A DNA stretch of 5,825 nt. Origin: Chitinophagaceae bacterium. Lineage in GTDB: Bacteria; Bacteroidota; Bacteroidia; Chitinophagales; Chitinophagaceae. Location of the stretch: positions 1 to 5,825 of the forward strand of contig CANHUK010000128.1 of the NCBI GenBank assembly GCA_947463755.1. The letters run 5' to 3'. Positions 1 through 5,825 of this stretch are shown here, in pieces. The notes beneath the pieces are model-generated. The model searched no databases. It saw only the letters and a program-made list of their open reading frames with translations, and was not told the DNA's origin. The translations under genes were made by a program, and so were the position numbers. Numbering within the stretch: position 1 is the stretch's first letter; each line of letters starts with the position of its first letter.

Positions 1-1
1 C

Positions 2-202
2 CAGATGCTGTCCATGACCAATAACCTGGGAGACAGCCGAAGCATTGCCTCCCATCCTGCCAGCACCACACACTCCAAACTCACTGAAGAGGAAAGACAG
101 GCCGTGGGCATCACGCCCGGACTGATCCGCATATCCGTGGGACTGGAACATCCCGATGATATTCTCAGCGATATCCTGCAGGCCCTGCAGACCGAACAAT
201 AA
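2..202 (+). CDS. metZ: O-succinyl/O-acetylhomoserine sulfhydrylase-type PLP enzyme, C-terminal fragment (5' end outside window)
   Basis: This is the last 66 codons of a Cys/Met-metabolism PLP-dependent enzyme, open from the window edge and ending in TAA. Enzymes of this family replace the acyl-oxygen leaving group of an activated homoserine with sulfide to give homocysteine for methionine synthesis in the cytoplasm. What is seen: the family's C-terminal signature NLGDSRS, followed by HPASTTH, the LTEEER segment, and GITPGLIRISVGLEHPDD. In known members the serine and the nearby GxRxSxGxE stretch, whose arginine binds the substrate carboxylate, lie in this small C-terminal domain. The lysine that holds PLP is upstream of the window. 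The NLGDSRS-HPASTTHS wording resembles MetZ/MetY more than cystathionine gamma-synthase, but MetB or a methionine gamma-lyase-like enzyme cannot be excluded, so the symbol is tentative. The ATG at position 5 is internal, not the true start. galK begins 5 bp after the stop. Confidence 0.85.
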   Translation, partial: QMLSMTNNLGDSRSIASHPASTTHSKLTEEERQAVGITPGLIRISVGLEHPDDILSDILQALQTEQ

Positions 203-207
203 AGCCG

Positions 208-1374
208 ATGACACCCCCGCTTGACCTATCCGCCTTCAAACAGGCATTCTTCTCGGCATTTGACCGGGCACCGAGGATATTCCGATCTCCCGGACGGATC
301 AATCTGATCGGAGAACATACCGACTACAACGACGGATACGTGCTCCCCGCAGCGATTGACAGGCATGTGTACGTGGGCATCGCTCCCCGCCAGGACGGTC
401 GCATCCGGATCGTTTCGGTCGATTTCAAGGGTGTGCATGAGGGTCTGGTCACCGATCAGGGTAAGTCGACCCTGGGATGGCCAGATTACGCATTAGGGGT
501 GCTCGCAGGTTTCAGGGAACGGGGCATTCAGCTCCCTGGTTTTGACATGCTCGTGGGCAGCGACCTGCCCGTGGGCGCCGGCCTCTCATCCAGTGCGGCC
601 TATTCCTGTGCGGTCGGTTTTGCACTCAACGAGCTTTTCAACGCCGGGCTGGACCGATCCGACATGATCCGCATCGCCCAGCTTGCAGAACACAGATATG
701 CAGGCGTGATGTGCGGTATCATGGATCCCTTCGCCAGCATGTATGGCCGTAGCGGGCAGTTTGTGCGGCTCGACTGTCGCTCGATGGAATACCACTATGT
801 GCCCTTCTCCGCTGAAGGCTATGCGCTGCTCCTGCTGAATACGAACGTGAAGCATTCCCTGGCATCATCGGCCTATAACCGGCGCCGGGAGGAATGTGCG
901 ACCGGACTTGACTGGGTGCGGGCAGATTTCCCGGAAGTCCGTTCTCTGAGGGATGTTGATGAGTCCATGCTCGATCGTTGTGTGGCTCCCCGCGACAAAG
1001 TGATCGACGACCGCTGCAGATATGTCGTACAGGAAAACGCCCGCCTGCTGGCCCTTTGCTCGGATCTTGAGAAGGGAGATATGGCAGCGGCCGGTGCCCG
1101 GATGTTGCAGACCCACGAGGGGCTTTCGCGCATGTTCGAGGTCAGCTGCCCGGAACTAGACTACCTGGTGAAGGCCGTTCGGGGGATCGATGGTGTACTC
1201 GGCGCCCGCATGATGGGCGGCGGTTTTGGGGGTTGTACGATCAATCTCCTCCGTACAGACATCATTGATCAACTCGTGAATGACCTATCGCGGGCGTACG
1301 AGGCAGACAACGGATTGCCCCTGACGGCCATTCCGGTCATGACAGGAGAAGGCACCATGGCTGTCGACGGCTGA
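208..1374 (+). CDS. galK: Galactokinase (GHMP kinase family)
   Basis: Galactokinase phosphorylates alpha-D-galactose with ATP to galactose-1-phosphate, the first committed Leloir step, in the cytoplasm. The 388-residue length is usual for the family. All three motifs are visible: the galactokinase signature GRINLIGEHTDY at 29-40 (with R30, E36, H37 and D39 contacting sugar or catalysis), the ATP loop PVGAGLSSSAA at 121-131, and the third GHMP motif MGGGFGG at 336-342. The catalytic aspartate is D173 in CGIMDPFASMYG. Most galactokinases have MDQ here, so P174 is unusual. The late THEGLSRMFEVSCPELDYL stretch (302-320) is also typical. The ATG lies 5 bp after the upstream stop. No Shine-Dalgarno sequence is seen, so translational coupling or A-rich-leader initiation is likely. 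The downstream mutarotase supports a galactose role. No galT or galE is in the window. Confidence 0.97.
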   Translation: MTPPLDLSAFKQAFFSAFDRAPRIFRSPGRINLIGEHTDYNDGYVLPAAIDRHVYVGIAPRQDGRIRIVSVDFKGVHEGLVTDQGKSTLGWPDYALGVLAGFRERGIQLPGFDMLVGSDLPVGAGLSSSAAYSCAVGFALNELFNAGLDRSDMIRIAQLAEHRYAGVMCGIMDPFASMYGRSGQFVRLDCRSMEYHYVPFSAEGYALLLLNTNVKHSLASSAYNRRREECATGLDWVRADFPEVRSLRDVDESMLDRCVAPRDKVIDDRCRYVVQENARLLALCSDLEKGDMAAAGARMLQTHEGLSRMFEVSCPELDYLVKAVRGIDGVLGARMMGGGFGGCTINLLRTDIIDQLVNDLSRAYEADNGLPLTAIPVMTGEGTMAVDG

Positions 1375-1412
1375 TATTCCACAGATCCCTTGTAATTGGG
1401 GGTGATCTTTCT

Positions 1413-1420
1413 TATTTTAG
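1413..1420 (+). promoter_or_regulatory. Possible Bacteroidota-type -7 element upstream of galM (weak)
   Basis: The 50-bp gap between galK and galM holds TATTTTAG at 1413-1420, seven of eight positions if read loosely against the Bacteroidota -7 consensus TAnnTTTG. A TTG at 1390-1392, 20 bp upstream, could stand for the -33 TTTG element. Transcription from here would begin very close to the ATG at 1425, giving an almost leaderless message. Such matches arise easily by chance in short AT-rich gaps, and galM could equally be read through from galK. Confidence 0.2.
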
Positions 1421-1424
1421 TACC

Positions 1425-2624
1425 ATGATCATACTAATTAAGAAGGCATGGCCCCTGCTCCTGTTCACGGTGTTTGCCGGCGGATGCAAGGACATCGAAC
1501 AAATGCTGAAAACCCAGAAACAGAAACCCGCGAACGTGTCAAAGAACTACGACTATCCGTACTTTCCCGACGAGGCTGCCTTCGCCGATACCGCTGACGG
1601 CAAAAGCGTCAAGCTGTTTACGCTGACCAATGCAAATGGCATCAGGGTTGCACTCACCAATTACGGAGCGAGGGTCATTGGCCTCTGGATGCCTGATGCC
1701 AATGACAAGATGACCGATATCGTGCTCGGCCTTCCTGATCTGAAAAGTTATCGCCAACCTGCGGCGAAGTTCTTTGGATCCATCGCCGGAAGATATTGTA
1801 ACCGCATCGCGAAGGGGACATTCACCCTGGATGGGGTCACTTATCAGCTCGATCTCAATAACGGACCCAACAGCCTGCATGGCGGCTCCAACGGTTTTCA
1901 CAGCCGGGTATGGGAAGGCACGCAGCAAGGCGATCAGGAAGTAGTGTTCAGTTACCTTTCTCCCGACGGCGAGGAGGGGTATCCCGGAAACATGATCGTA
2001 AAGGTCACCTACAGACTGACGGACGCGAATGAACTGTACATGGAATACGCTGCCACTTCCGACAAGCGGACCGTCATCAACCTGACCAACCATAATTTCT
2101 GGAATCTCAATGGTGAAGGTGGTGGCACGATCAACAACCATGAACTCACGATCGCCGCTTCCCGCTTCACGCCGGTGGACAGCACCCTGATTCCGACCGG
2201 TATCATCTCAGTGGTTGGAACACCCTTTGATTTCATGCAACCCGTCACCATCGGTAAACGAGTCGGTGATACCAGTTCGGAGCAGATCCGTTTAGGAGGT
2301 GGTTACGACCACAACTTCGTCCTCGACACCATCTCCAAGGGATCTCCGGTCTTTGCAGCCCGTGTCCGGGGCGATAAGTCGGGGATCGTTATGGACATCT
2401 ACACCACGGAACCAGGCATCCAATTCTATGGTGGGAACTTCATGAAGAGCGAACAGACGCTCAAGAGTGGAGCCAAAGACGACTACCGCACGGCATTCTG
2501 CCTTGAAACACAGCACTTCCCGAATTCGCCCAATCAGCCGGCTTTCCCGTCCACCGTGCTTGAACCCAACCGTAAGTACGTGAGTGTGACGATGCACCGG
2601 TTCAGTGTGGAGGGGAAGAAGTAA
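1425..2624 (+). CDS. galM: Galactose mutarotase (aldose 1-epimerase), predicted lipoprotein
   Basis: The enzyme interconverts beta- and alpha-D-galactose (and other aldoses) and so feeds galactokinase. The family core starts near residue 60 and runs to the end. Expected active-site residues, by comparison with the well-studied lactococcal enzyme, are present: R123 in GRYCNRI, H152 in NSLHGG, H223 in NLTNHNFWNL, D295 in GGYDHNF, and the catalytic base E361 in CLETQHFPNSPNQ. The protein is 399 residues, about 50 longer than cytoplasmic GalM. The extra part is an N-terminal lysine-containing hydrophobic stretch (K6-K7, 8-20) ending in AGGC, with C21 as the likely lipidated residue, then a polar linker to about residue 57. 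The lipobox is imperfect (A rather than L at -3). I infer a periplasmic or outer-membrane-anchored enzyme. It follows galK by 50 bp on the same strand and is followed by a terminator. No clear Shine-Dalgarno sequence is seen. Confidence 0.95.
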   Translation: MIILIKKAWPLLLFTVFAGGCKDIEQMLKTQKQKPANVSKNYDYPYFPDEAAFADTADGKSVKLFTLTNANGIRVALTNYGARVIGLWMPDANDKMTDIVLGLPDLKSYRQPAAKFFGSIAGRYCNRIAKGTFTLDGVTYQLDLNNGPNSLHGGSNGFHSRVWEGTQQGDQEVVFSYLSPDGEEGYPGNMIVKVTYRLTDANELYMEYAATSDKRTVINLTNHNFWNLNGEGGGTINNHELTIAASRFTPVDSTLIPTGIISVVGTPFDFMQPVTIGKRVGDTSSEQIRLGGGYDHNFVLDTISKGSPVFAARVRGDKSGIVMDIYTTEPGIQFYGGNFMKSEQTLKSGAKDDYRTAFCLETQHFPNSPNQPAFPSTVLEPNRKYVSVTMHRFSVEGKK

Positions 2625-2653
2625 AAGATAGAGGTACACTTGCGCATTGACAT

Positions 2654-2691
2654 AAAAAAGTCCCGGAGACCATCGCTCCGGGACTTTTTTT
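2654..2691. terminator. Bidirectional intrinsic terminator between galM and the sialidase-like operon
   Basis: A perfect 9-bp stem, GTCCCGGAG (2660-2668) with CTCCGGGAC (2676-2684), encloses a 7-nt loop. It is flanked by A6 (2654-2659) and T7 (2685-2691), which extend the pairing and supply a U-tract on either strand. It lies 29 bp after the galM stop and, on the other strand, 9 bp after the stop of the 432-residue sialidase-like gene, so it serves two convergent operons. This is read directly from the sequence; activity is inferred. Confidence 0.93.
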
Positions 2692-2700
2692 ATCCTTTCA

Positions 2701-3999
2701 TCATTTGACTGCCAACCGGGTGGTCACCCATTCCCTTTCCTTGTATCCTCCATGATTTCGGGGATACGTGAGGATGATCTCCTGTGTTTCCCTGTCCTCC
2801 AGCATCGAAAAATGGGAAATGTCCAGGCGGCCCCTGGATCTGTCTTTTTCCGTCTCGGTATCCAGCGTCAAGAGTGTACTGCGGATCAGTCGGGTACTGA
2901 CAGGATCCACTTCCGCCATCATCAATGGCCATCGGGGGAGATTTCCTTCAGGATTTCGTTCTGAGATATTTCCGAACCAAAAGATCCGTCCGCTGGAATG
3001 CCGAAACAAGGTTGACATTGCCGAAGGTGAAAAGAATGGACTGCCATCATCAAAGCAAAAGGGTTCTGGTTTGGACCAGCGTTTCCCACCATCAGCAGAT
3101 ACGGATACCCATTTGTGTCCGGGTAATCGCACGCCATCCTTAGGTTTAGCATCATTGCTGCCCCGCATGACCATCATGATCCGACCGTCGGGAAGTTCAG
3201 CCAGCGTTGGTTCGATCATTCCCCGGCTCGATCGGGCAGGATCCGCCTGAACTCGTCCACCCATCGTCCATTCGACGCTATGGTCCCTTTTCCATTTACC
3301 AATGAGTATAACGACATCCGTGTAGGTGTACCCCCCGCCCGGATTGGCCAGTTTGCCGTCCGGCCCGAGCAGGGTGGCCTGCGCCGGCACGAGGATGTGC
3401 CCATTTCGTGTAACGATCGGAATGCAACCCAGGTCGCCCAGAAAGATGGAATTCTTTCCGATCTCTACACCGGGCACAGGGTGCAGGGCATCAAACTTCC
3501 CCTTGACGACGATGGGCCCCTCCTTTGCCCAGGTCCTGCCGTTGTCTGCAGATACCCGGTACCGAAGATAATACGTGTTCAAAGCGATGGGCGGTTCGTT
3601 GATGTTCGGGTCAAGATCCGGTACATCCAGGGCATTAACGATCGTTAAAAGCCGGCCGGTTTTATGATCAGACACCGAGGTCACCGGATTCCGTCGATAC
3701 CCTTTCGGGAGTCCGGCATAAAAGTCCGGCGTCATGGGCTGTGTTCTCCAGGTCCTCCCATTGTCGTCGGAAATGAGATCGCCCGATCGCAATGTTGTGC
3801 CGGTGGCTCCCAGATAGATGCCGGAGGCCCCCGAGGCGCTTCCGAAGATCGTGGCGTGGAGGCCCGGCATCTCGACGGATTCCACCCTTGAAACCATCCG
3901 CGGAGCCGTTGGGGGCTGTCCAACTGCCCGGTCCGAGATGGCCACGATGCTGATAAAACAAAGGAGGTGCGCGAGTTTTCCGCTGTTGAAGGTTGTCAT
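2701..3999 (-). CDS. Secreted sialidase-superfamily (BNR/Asp-box) protein, 432 aa
   Basis: A predicted exported six-bladed beta-propeller protein of the sialidase superfamily. The N-terminus has a short positive region (K8), a hydrophobic core (11-21) and a likely signal-peptidase I site after AVG at 27. Asp-box motifs are seen at 77-84 (SDDNGRTW), 150-157 (SADNGRTW) and 301-308 (SADGGKRW). The stretch IEPTLAELPDGRIMMVMR places E263 and R279 sixteen residues apart, the spacing I recall for the active-site Glu and second Arg of Micromonospora sialidase. No FRIP motif is evident. Near the C-terminus, RLDISHF followed by EDRETQEI aligns with the region that carries a tyrosine in the two upstream paralogues, but here has H396. 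True sialidase activity is therefore doubtful, and the substrate is unknown. The start overlaps the stop of the upstream gene by 4 bp (ATGA) and is preceded by an A-rich run rather than a Shine-Dalgarno sequence. It is the last gene before the terminator. Confidence 0.88.
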   Translation of the reverse strand: MTTFNSGKLAHLLCFISIVAISDRAVGQPPTAPRMVSRVESVEMPGLHATIFGSASGASGIYLGATGTTLRSGDLISDDNGRTWRTQPMTPDFYAGLPKGYRRNPVTSVSDHKTGRLLTIVNALDVPDLDPNINEPPIALNTYYLRYRVSADNGRTWAKEGPIVVKGKFDALHPVPGVEIGKNSIFLGDLGCIPIVTRNGHILVPAQATLLGPDGKLANPGGGYTYTDVVILIGKWKRDHSVEWTMGGRVQADPARSSRGMIEPTLAELPDGRIMMVMRGSNDAKPKDGVRLPGHKWVSVSADGGKRWSKPEPFCFDDGSPFFSPSAMSTLFRHSSGRIFWFGNISERNPEGNLPRWPLMMAEVDPVSTRLIRSTLLTLDTETEKDRSRGRLDISHFSMLEDRETQEIILTYPRNHGGYKEREWVTTRLAVK

Positions 4000-5654
4000 T
4001 TCGTCTTTTTTGAACGGATGGAAATGCCACAGGTCGTAGCGCTGACCCGCAGGTAGTTGAAGCCTTTATCCGGCATCGGCCGGTGTTGTTCGATGTTCAC
4101 TCCCTTTTTCCGGCCATTCCAACGGGTCGATATCATTCCCGTGCCGGTGTTCCAGCGGATGGTGACGCGCTCTTGCTTTCTAGATGACTGTCGGCCGGGG
4201 ACCCCGATCACCACGGGAGATGCGCCCAGTGCCGCCGTATCTGCTGCAATCGAAAAATGATCCGTGAGGGCCAACCGAAGTGCTTTCGCTATCGATGCCT
4301 TTGGGAAGCATATCGTTAACCGCCCCCTTTTGCTCATTGGAAAATTGAAGACCTGGTCACCGGATTCCGAACCATGACGGGTCCACCATAGGGGATCCAT
4401 ACCGGAAGGATCCCGGTGTTCAGCTGCAGTGAGCCAGGCCGGGTCGAATGAAACGATCTGTGCATCCTCCCCCTGACCCGAAACCAGGAGGATCTTGCCC
4501 GATGGCGTTTCTATTGCAGAAGGATAGGCCGTTCCACGATCGCCCCGCTGGTTGGGTGGAAGTGTCCGGCTAACCATCACTTCCCGAAATCCCTTCCATT
4601 CGCTCCGGTTTGGCCCGCTGATCGCGGCATGCAGCACTTCCCGACCGCCATTGGCATAACTGCGCGGGTTGTCATATCGCTGGCAGGCATTGGTGAAGAG
4701 GACGATTCGCCCATCCGCCAGCCGGAGGAGTCCGGCCGGAGAATCGGAGGATATGAACGGCGACCTCACCGGTGGGAGCCAGTGTTCGCCGCGGTCATTG
4801 GAGTAAGTTTCGAATAAATGCCCCTTGTTGGTCCGGATCAGCATCCACAACCTTCCGTCCTCCAGTTCGATGGTCACGGGCTCAACCGCCCCATACCGGG
4901 TGACCTGGTCGGGATCCACCTCAATATCTAACCGTTGAGCTGATTTCTGCCAGTGCTGTCCTCCATCATCAGACCATAAAGTGATGACACCGAAAAGGCC
5001 AAGATCCACCCGGCCTTTCAGAGGTTTAACCGCCCGGGCCGTGTCTGCCTCGTACATCGAAATGAGCAGCCGGCCGTCTTTCAATCCGATCAACGATCTC
5101 ACGGATCCGACATATCCGTAAAATATCCGCACAGGAGATGTCCATGAACCTCCCGAAGGTTTGCGTATGTGCCATAGATCCAGGTGTCTCCCCCGATAAC
5201 CCAGTGGTCCCGTGCCATATGTATGATATATCGCATGCAGGGTGCCATCCTTGTCTTCATATACCTGCTGTGCGTAGTACGCCTCACCCGACAGCCCTAA
5301 TTCCTCGCGGGGAGCCGACCAATTCAACCCTTCGTCCAGGGTGCCGATGGACATCAGTCTTCGGGCCGTCCCCGGACGGTCAATGAAAAAGATCCGGACC
5401 TCCCCGCTCCTGAGCCTGACCATGGTCGATTCATTTGTCGGACCGGCAGACAGCCAAACGGGAGCATATATGTCCGATGTCTTTACCGGCCGTGTCTGTA
5501 ATTTGGGACCGAACACACCGGAGTTCAGGTTGATGCGATCGGCCGGGGCCTGCGCAACCATCCGGGCGGTCAGGCCGAAAAAGTAGAGGAGGATGAAGTA
5601 AAGCAGACGCTGACATCTCCTCGGGAGGGTGATCACTTTCTCATTTCCGATCAT
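3996..5654 (-). CDS. Secreted sialidase-superfamily protein with C-terminal extra domain, 552 aa
   Basis: The middle gene of the sialidase-like operon. An arginine-containing N-terminus (R12, R13, R16) and a hydrophobic core (about 18-29) form a probable signal peptide with cleavage near AQA at 34-36. The propeller domain covers about 60-405. Asp-boxes are at 228-235 (SDDGGQHW) and 285-292 (SNDRGEHW), with a degenerate one at 105-112. EPVTIELEDGRLWMLIR gives the E258/R274 pair with the same 16-residue spacing as in the downstream paralogue. TAYPSAIETPSGKI near 375-388 offers Y377 as a possible nucleophile equivalent. Residues about 406-552 go beyond the propeller; their pattern (LTDHFSIA, ERVTIRWN, STRWNG, FNYLRVSAT) suggests a beta-sandwich, lectin-like domain of the kind seen after such propellers, but this is inference. 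The ATG follows the upstream stop by 2 bp, with no Shine-Dalgarno sequence. The substrate is unknown; sialic acid or another glycan is possible. Confidence 0.88.
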   Translation of the reverse strand: MIGNEKVITLPRRCQRLLYFILLYFFGLTARMVAQAPADRINLNSGVFGPKLQTRPVKTSDIYAPVWLSAGPTNESTMVRLRSGEVRIFFIDRPGTARRLMSIGTLDEGLNWSAPREELGLSGEAYYAQQVYEDKDGTLHAIYHTYGTGPLGYRGRHLDLWHIRKPSGGSWTSPVRIFYGYVGSVRSLIGLKDGRLLISMYEADTARAVKPLKGRVDLGLFGVITLWSDDGGQHWQKSAQRLDIEVDPDQVTRYGAVEPVTIELEDGRLWMLIRTNKGHLFETYSNDRGEHWLPPVRSPFISSDSPAGLLRLADGRIVLFTNACQRYDNPRSYANGGREVLHAAISGPNRSEWKGFREVMVSRTLPPNQRGDRGTAYPSAIETPSGKILLVSGQGEDAQIVSFDPAWLTAAEHRDPSGMDPLWWTRHGSESGDQVFNFPMSKRGRLTICFPKASIAKALRLALTDHFSIAADTAALGASPVVIGVPGRQSSRKQERVTIRWNTGTGMISTRWNGRKKGVNIEQHRPMPDKGFNYLRVSATTCGISIRSKKTK

Positions 5655-5656
5655 AG

Positions 5657-5825
5657 TTATCTGGACTTGGTCATCTTGAGCAAAGTTTGTTCCCTGATGC
5701 TGAATCGAAGGTTTGAGAACGGAAAGCTTAGCCAGATCTCTCCGGGATCAGGTTCAAACAGGTAGGGATAGGAGAGTTGCAGGCGTGGATTCAGGGTCTT
5801 GGCTACTACGACCGGTGGGCTCCAG
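5657..5825 (-). CDS. Sialidase-superfamily protein, C-terminal fragment (5' end outside window)
   Basis: Reading the minus strand from the window edge (first full codon at 5824), 55 codons stay open to a TAA at 5657-5659. The fragment starts WSPPVVVAK, matching the segment that follows an Asp-box (usually G-x-T-W-S-x-P), then has NPRLQLSYPYLFEPDPGEIWLSF and a basic tail ending KMTKSR. The SYP...E...G.I.L pattern lines up with TAYPSAIETPSGKILL of the next gene and is typical of the last propeller blade in bacterial sialidase-like proteins, with its tyrosine at the position of a possible nucleophile. Unlike its neighbour it stops soon after the propeller, with no extra C-terminal domain. The downstream gene starts 2 bp after this stop, so they are surely cotranscribed. 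The signal peptide and most motifs lie outside the window, so the substrate cannot be judged. Confidence 0.8.
   Translation of the reverse strand, partial: WSPPVVVAKTLNPRLQLSYPYLFEPDPGEIWLSFPFSNLRFSIREQTLLKMTKSR

Noticed and set aside
1375..1424. Riboswitch or small RNA in the galK-galM gap
   Set aside because: Only 50 bases, AT-rich toward the end, with no convincing hairpin. Nothing beyond a weak promoter-like match could be supported.
1539..2141. A 200-codon open frame on the minus strand opposite galM
   Set aside because: It lies wholly inside a gene with all mutarotase active-site residues, shows no recognisable motif, and is the kind of antisense frame expected in GC-rich coding DNA.
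2768..3250. A 160-codon plus-strand open frame opposite the 432-aa sialidase-like gene
   Set aside because: The minus-strand frame has Asp-boxes, a signal peptide and operon spacing; the plus-strand product is low-complexity, Ser/Arg/Pro-rich, with no family features.
3712..3733. Short direct repeat of AGTCCGGC near 3712 and 3725
   Set aside because: Two 8-base copies inside a coding region, with no further copies nearby; consistent with codon bias and chance.
3961..3969. AAGGAGGTG, a perfect-looking Shine-Dalgarno sequence on the plus strand
   Set aside because: No plus-strand start codon with a plausible gene follows at the right distance. On the minus strand it simply encodes part of the signal peptide (HLL). 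Neighbouring genes here do not use Shine-Dalgarno sequences.
2701..5825. Complete glycan-use locus with SusC/SusD-type transporter, or a sialic acid catabolic cluster
   Set aside because: No transporter, regulator, aldolase or epimerase gene is present inside the window; only the three sialidase-like genes are seen.

Overview
The window (5,825 bp, moderately GC-rich, gene-dense) looks like chromosomal DNA of a Gram-negative bacterium, most likely a member of the Bacteroidota, possibly a Chitinophagales-like lineage. This placement is inference. It rests on the style of the galactose mutarotase (a secreted lipoprotein form with a typical Bacteroidota sequence flavour), on start codons preceded by A/T-rich leaders rather than Shine-Dalgarno sequences, and on a secreted sialidase-superfamily cluster. 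Planctomycetota and Verrucomicrobiota also carry such sialidase-like proteins, so they are not fully excluded.

Left half, plus strand (1-2624): the 3' end of a PLP-dependent Cys/Met-metabolism enzyme (O-succinyl/O-acetylhomoserine sulfhydrylase type, 2-202), then 5 bp later a complete galactokinase (galK, 208-1374), then 50 bp later a galactose mutarotase with an N-terminal lipoprotein-type signal (galM, 1425-2624). GalM interconverts beta- and alpha-galactose outside the cytoplasm and GalK phosphorylates alpha-galactose inside, so the two fit one galactose-use route. The sulfhydrylase belongs to methionine/cysteine synthesis and its link is only positional.

Middle (2625-2700): a short convergent intergenic region with a perfect hairpin flanked by A6 and T7 tracts. 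It can end transcription from both sides.

Right half, minus strand (2701-5825): three consecutive genes for sialidase-superfamily (BNR/Asp-box beta-propeller) proteins, read from right to left. They are the 3' end of one that enters the window from the right (5657-5825), a complete 552-residue protein (3996-5654), and a complete 432-residue protein (2701-3999). Spacings are 2 bp and a 4-bp ATGA overlap, so they almost certainly form one operon whose promoter lies outside the window. The two complete proteins carry secretion signals. The three differ at the position where a sialidase nucleophile tyrosine would be expected, which suggests different activities, or a loss of classic sialidase chemistry in one of them. 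The last 56 codons of the third protein are too few to appear as a long ORF but match the end of this family well.

No RNA genes, CRISPR arrays, mobile elements or attachment sites were seen. No gene-free stretch is longer than about 80 bases. I do not see a clearly undescribed system. The most interesting item is the tightly coupled trio of divergent sialidase-like proteins.
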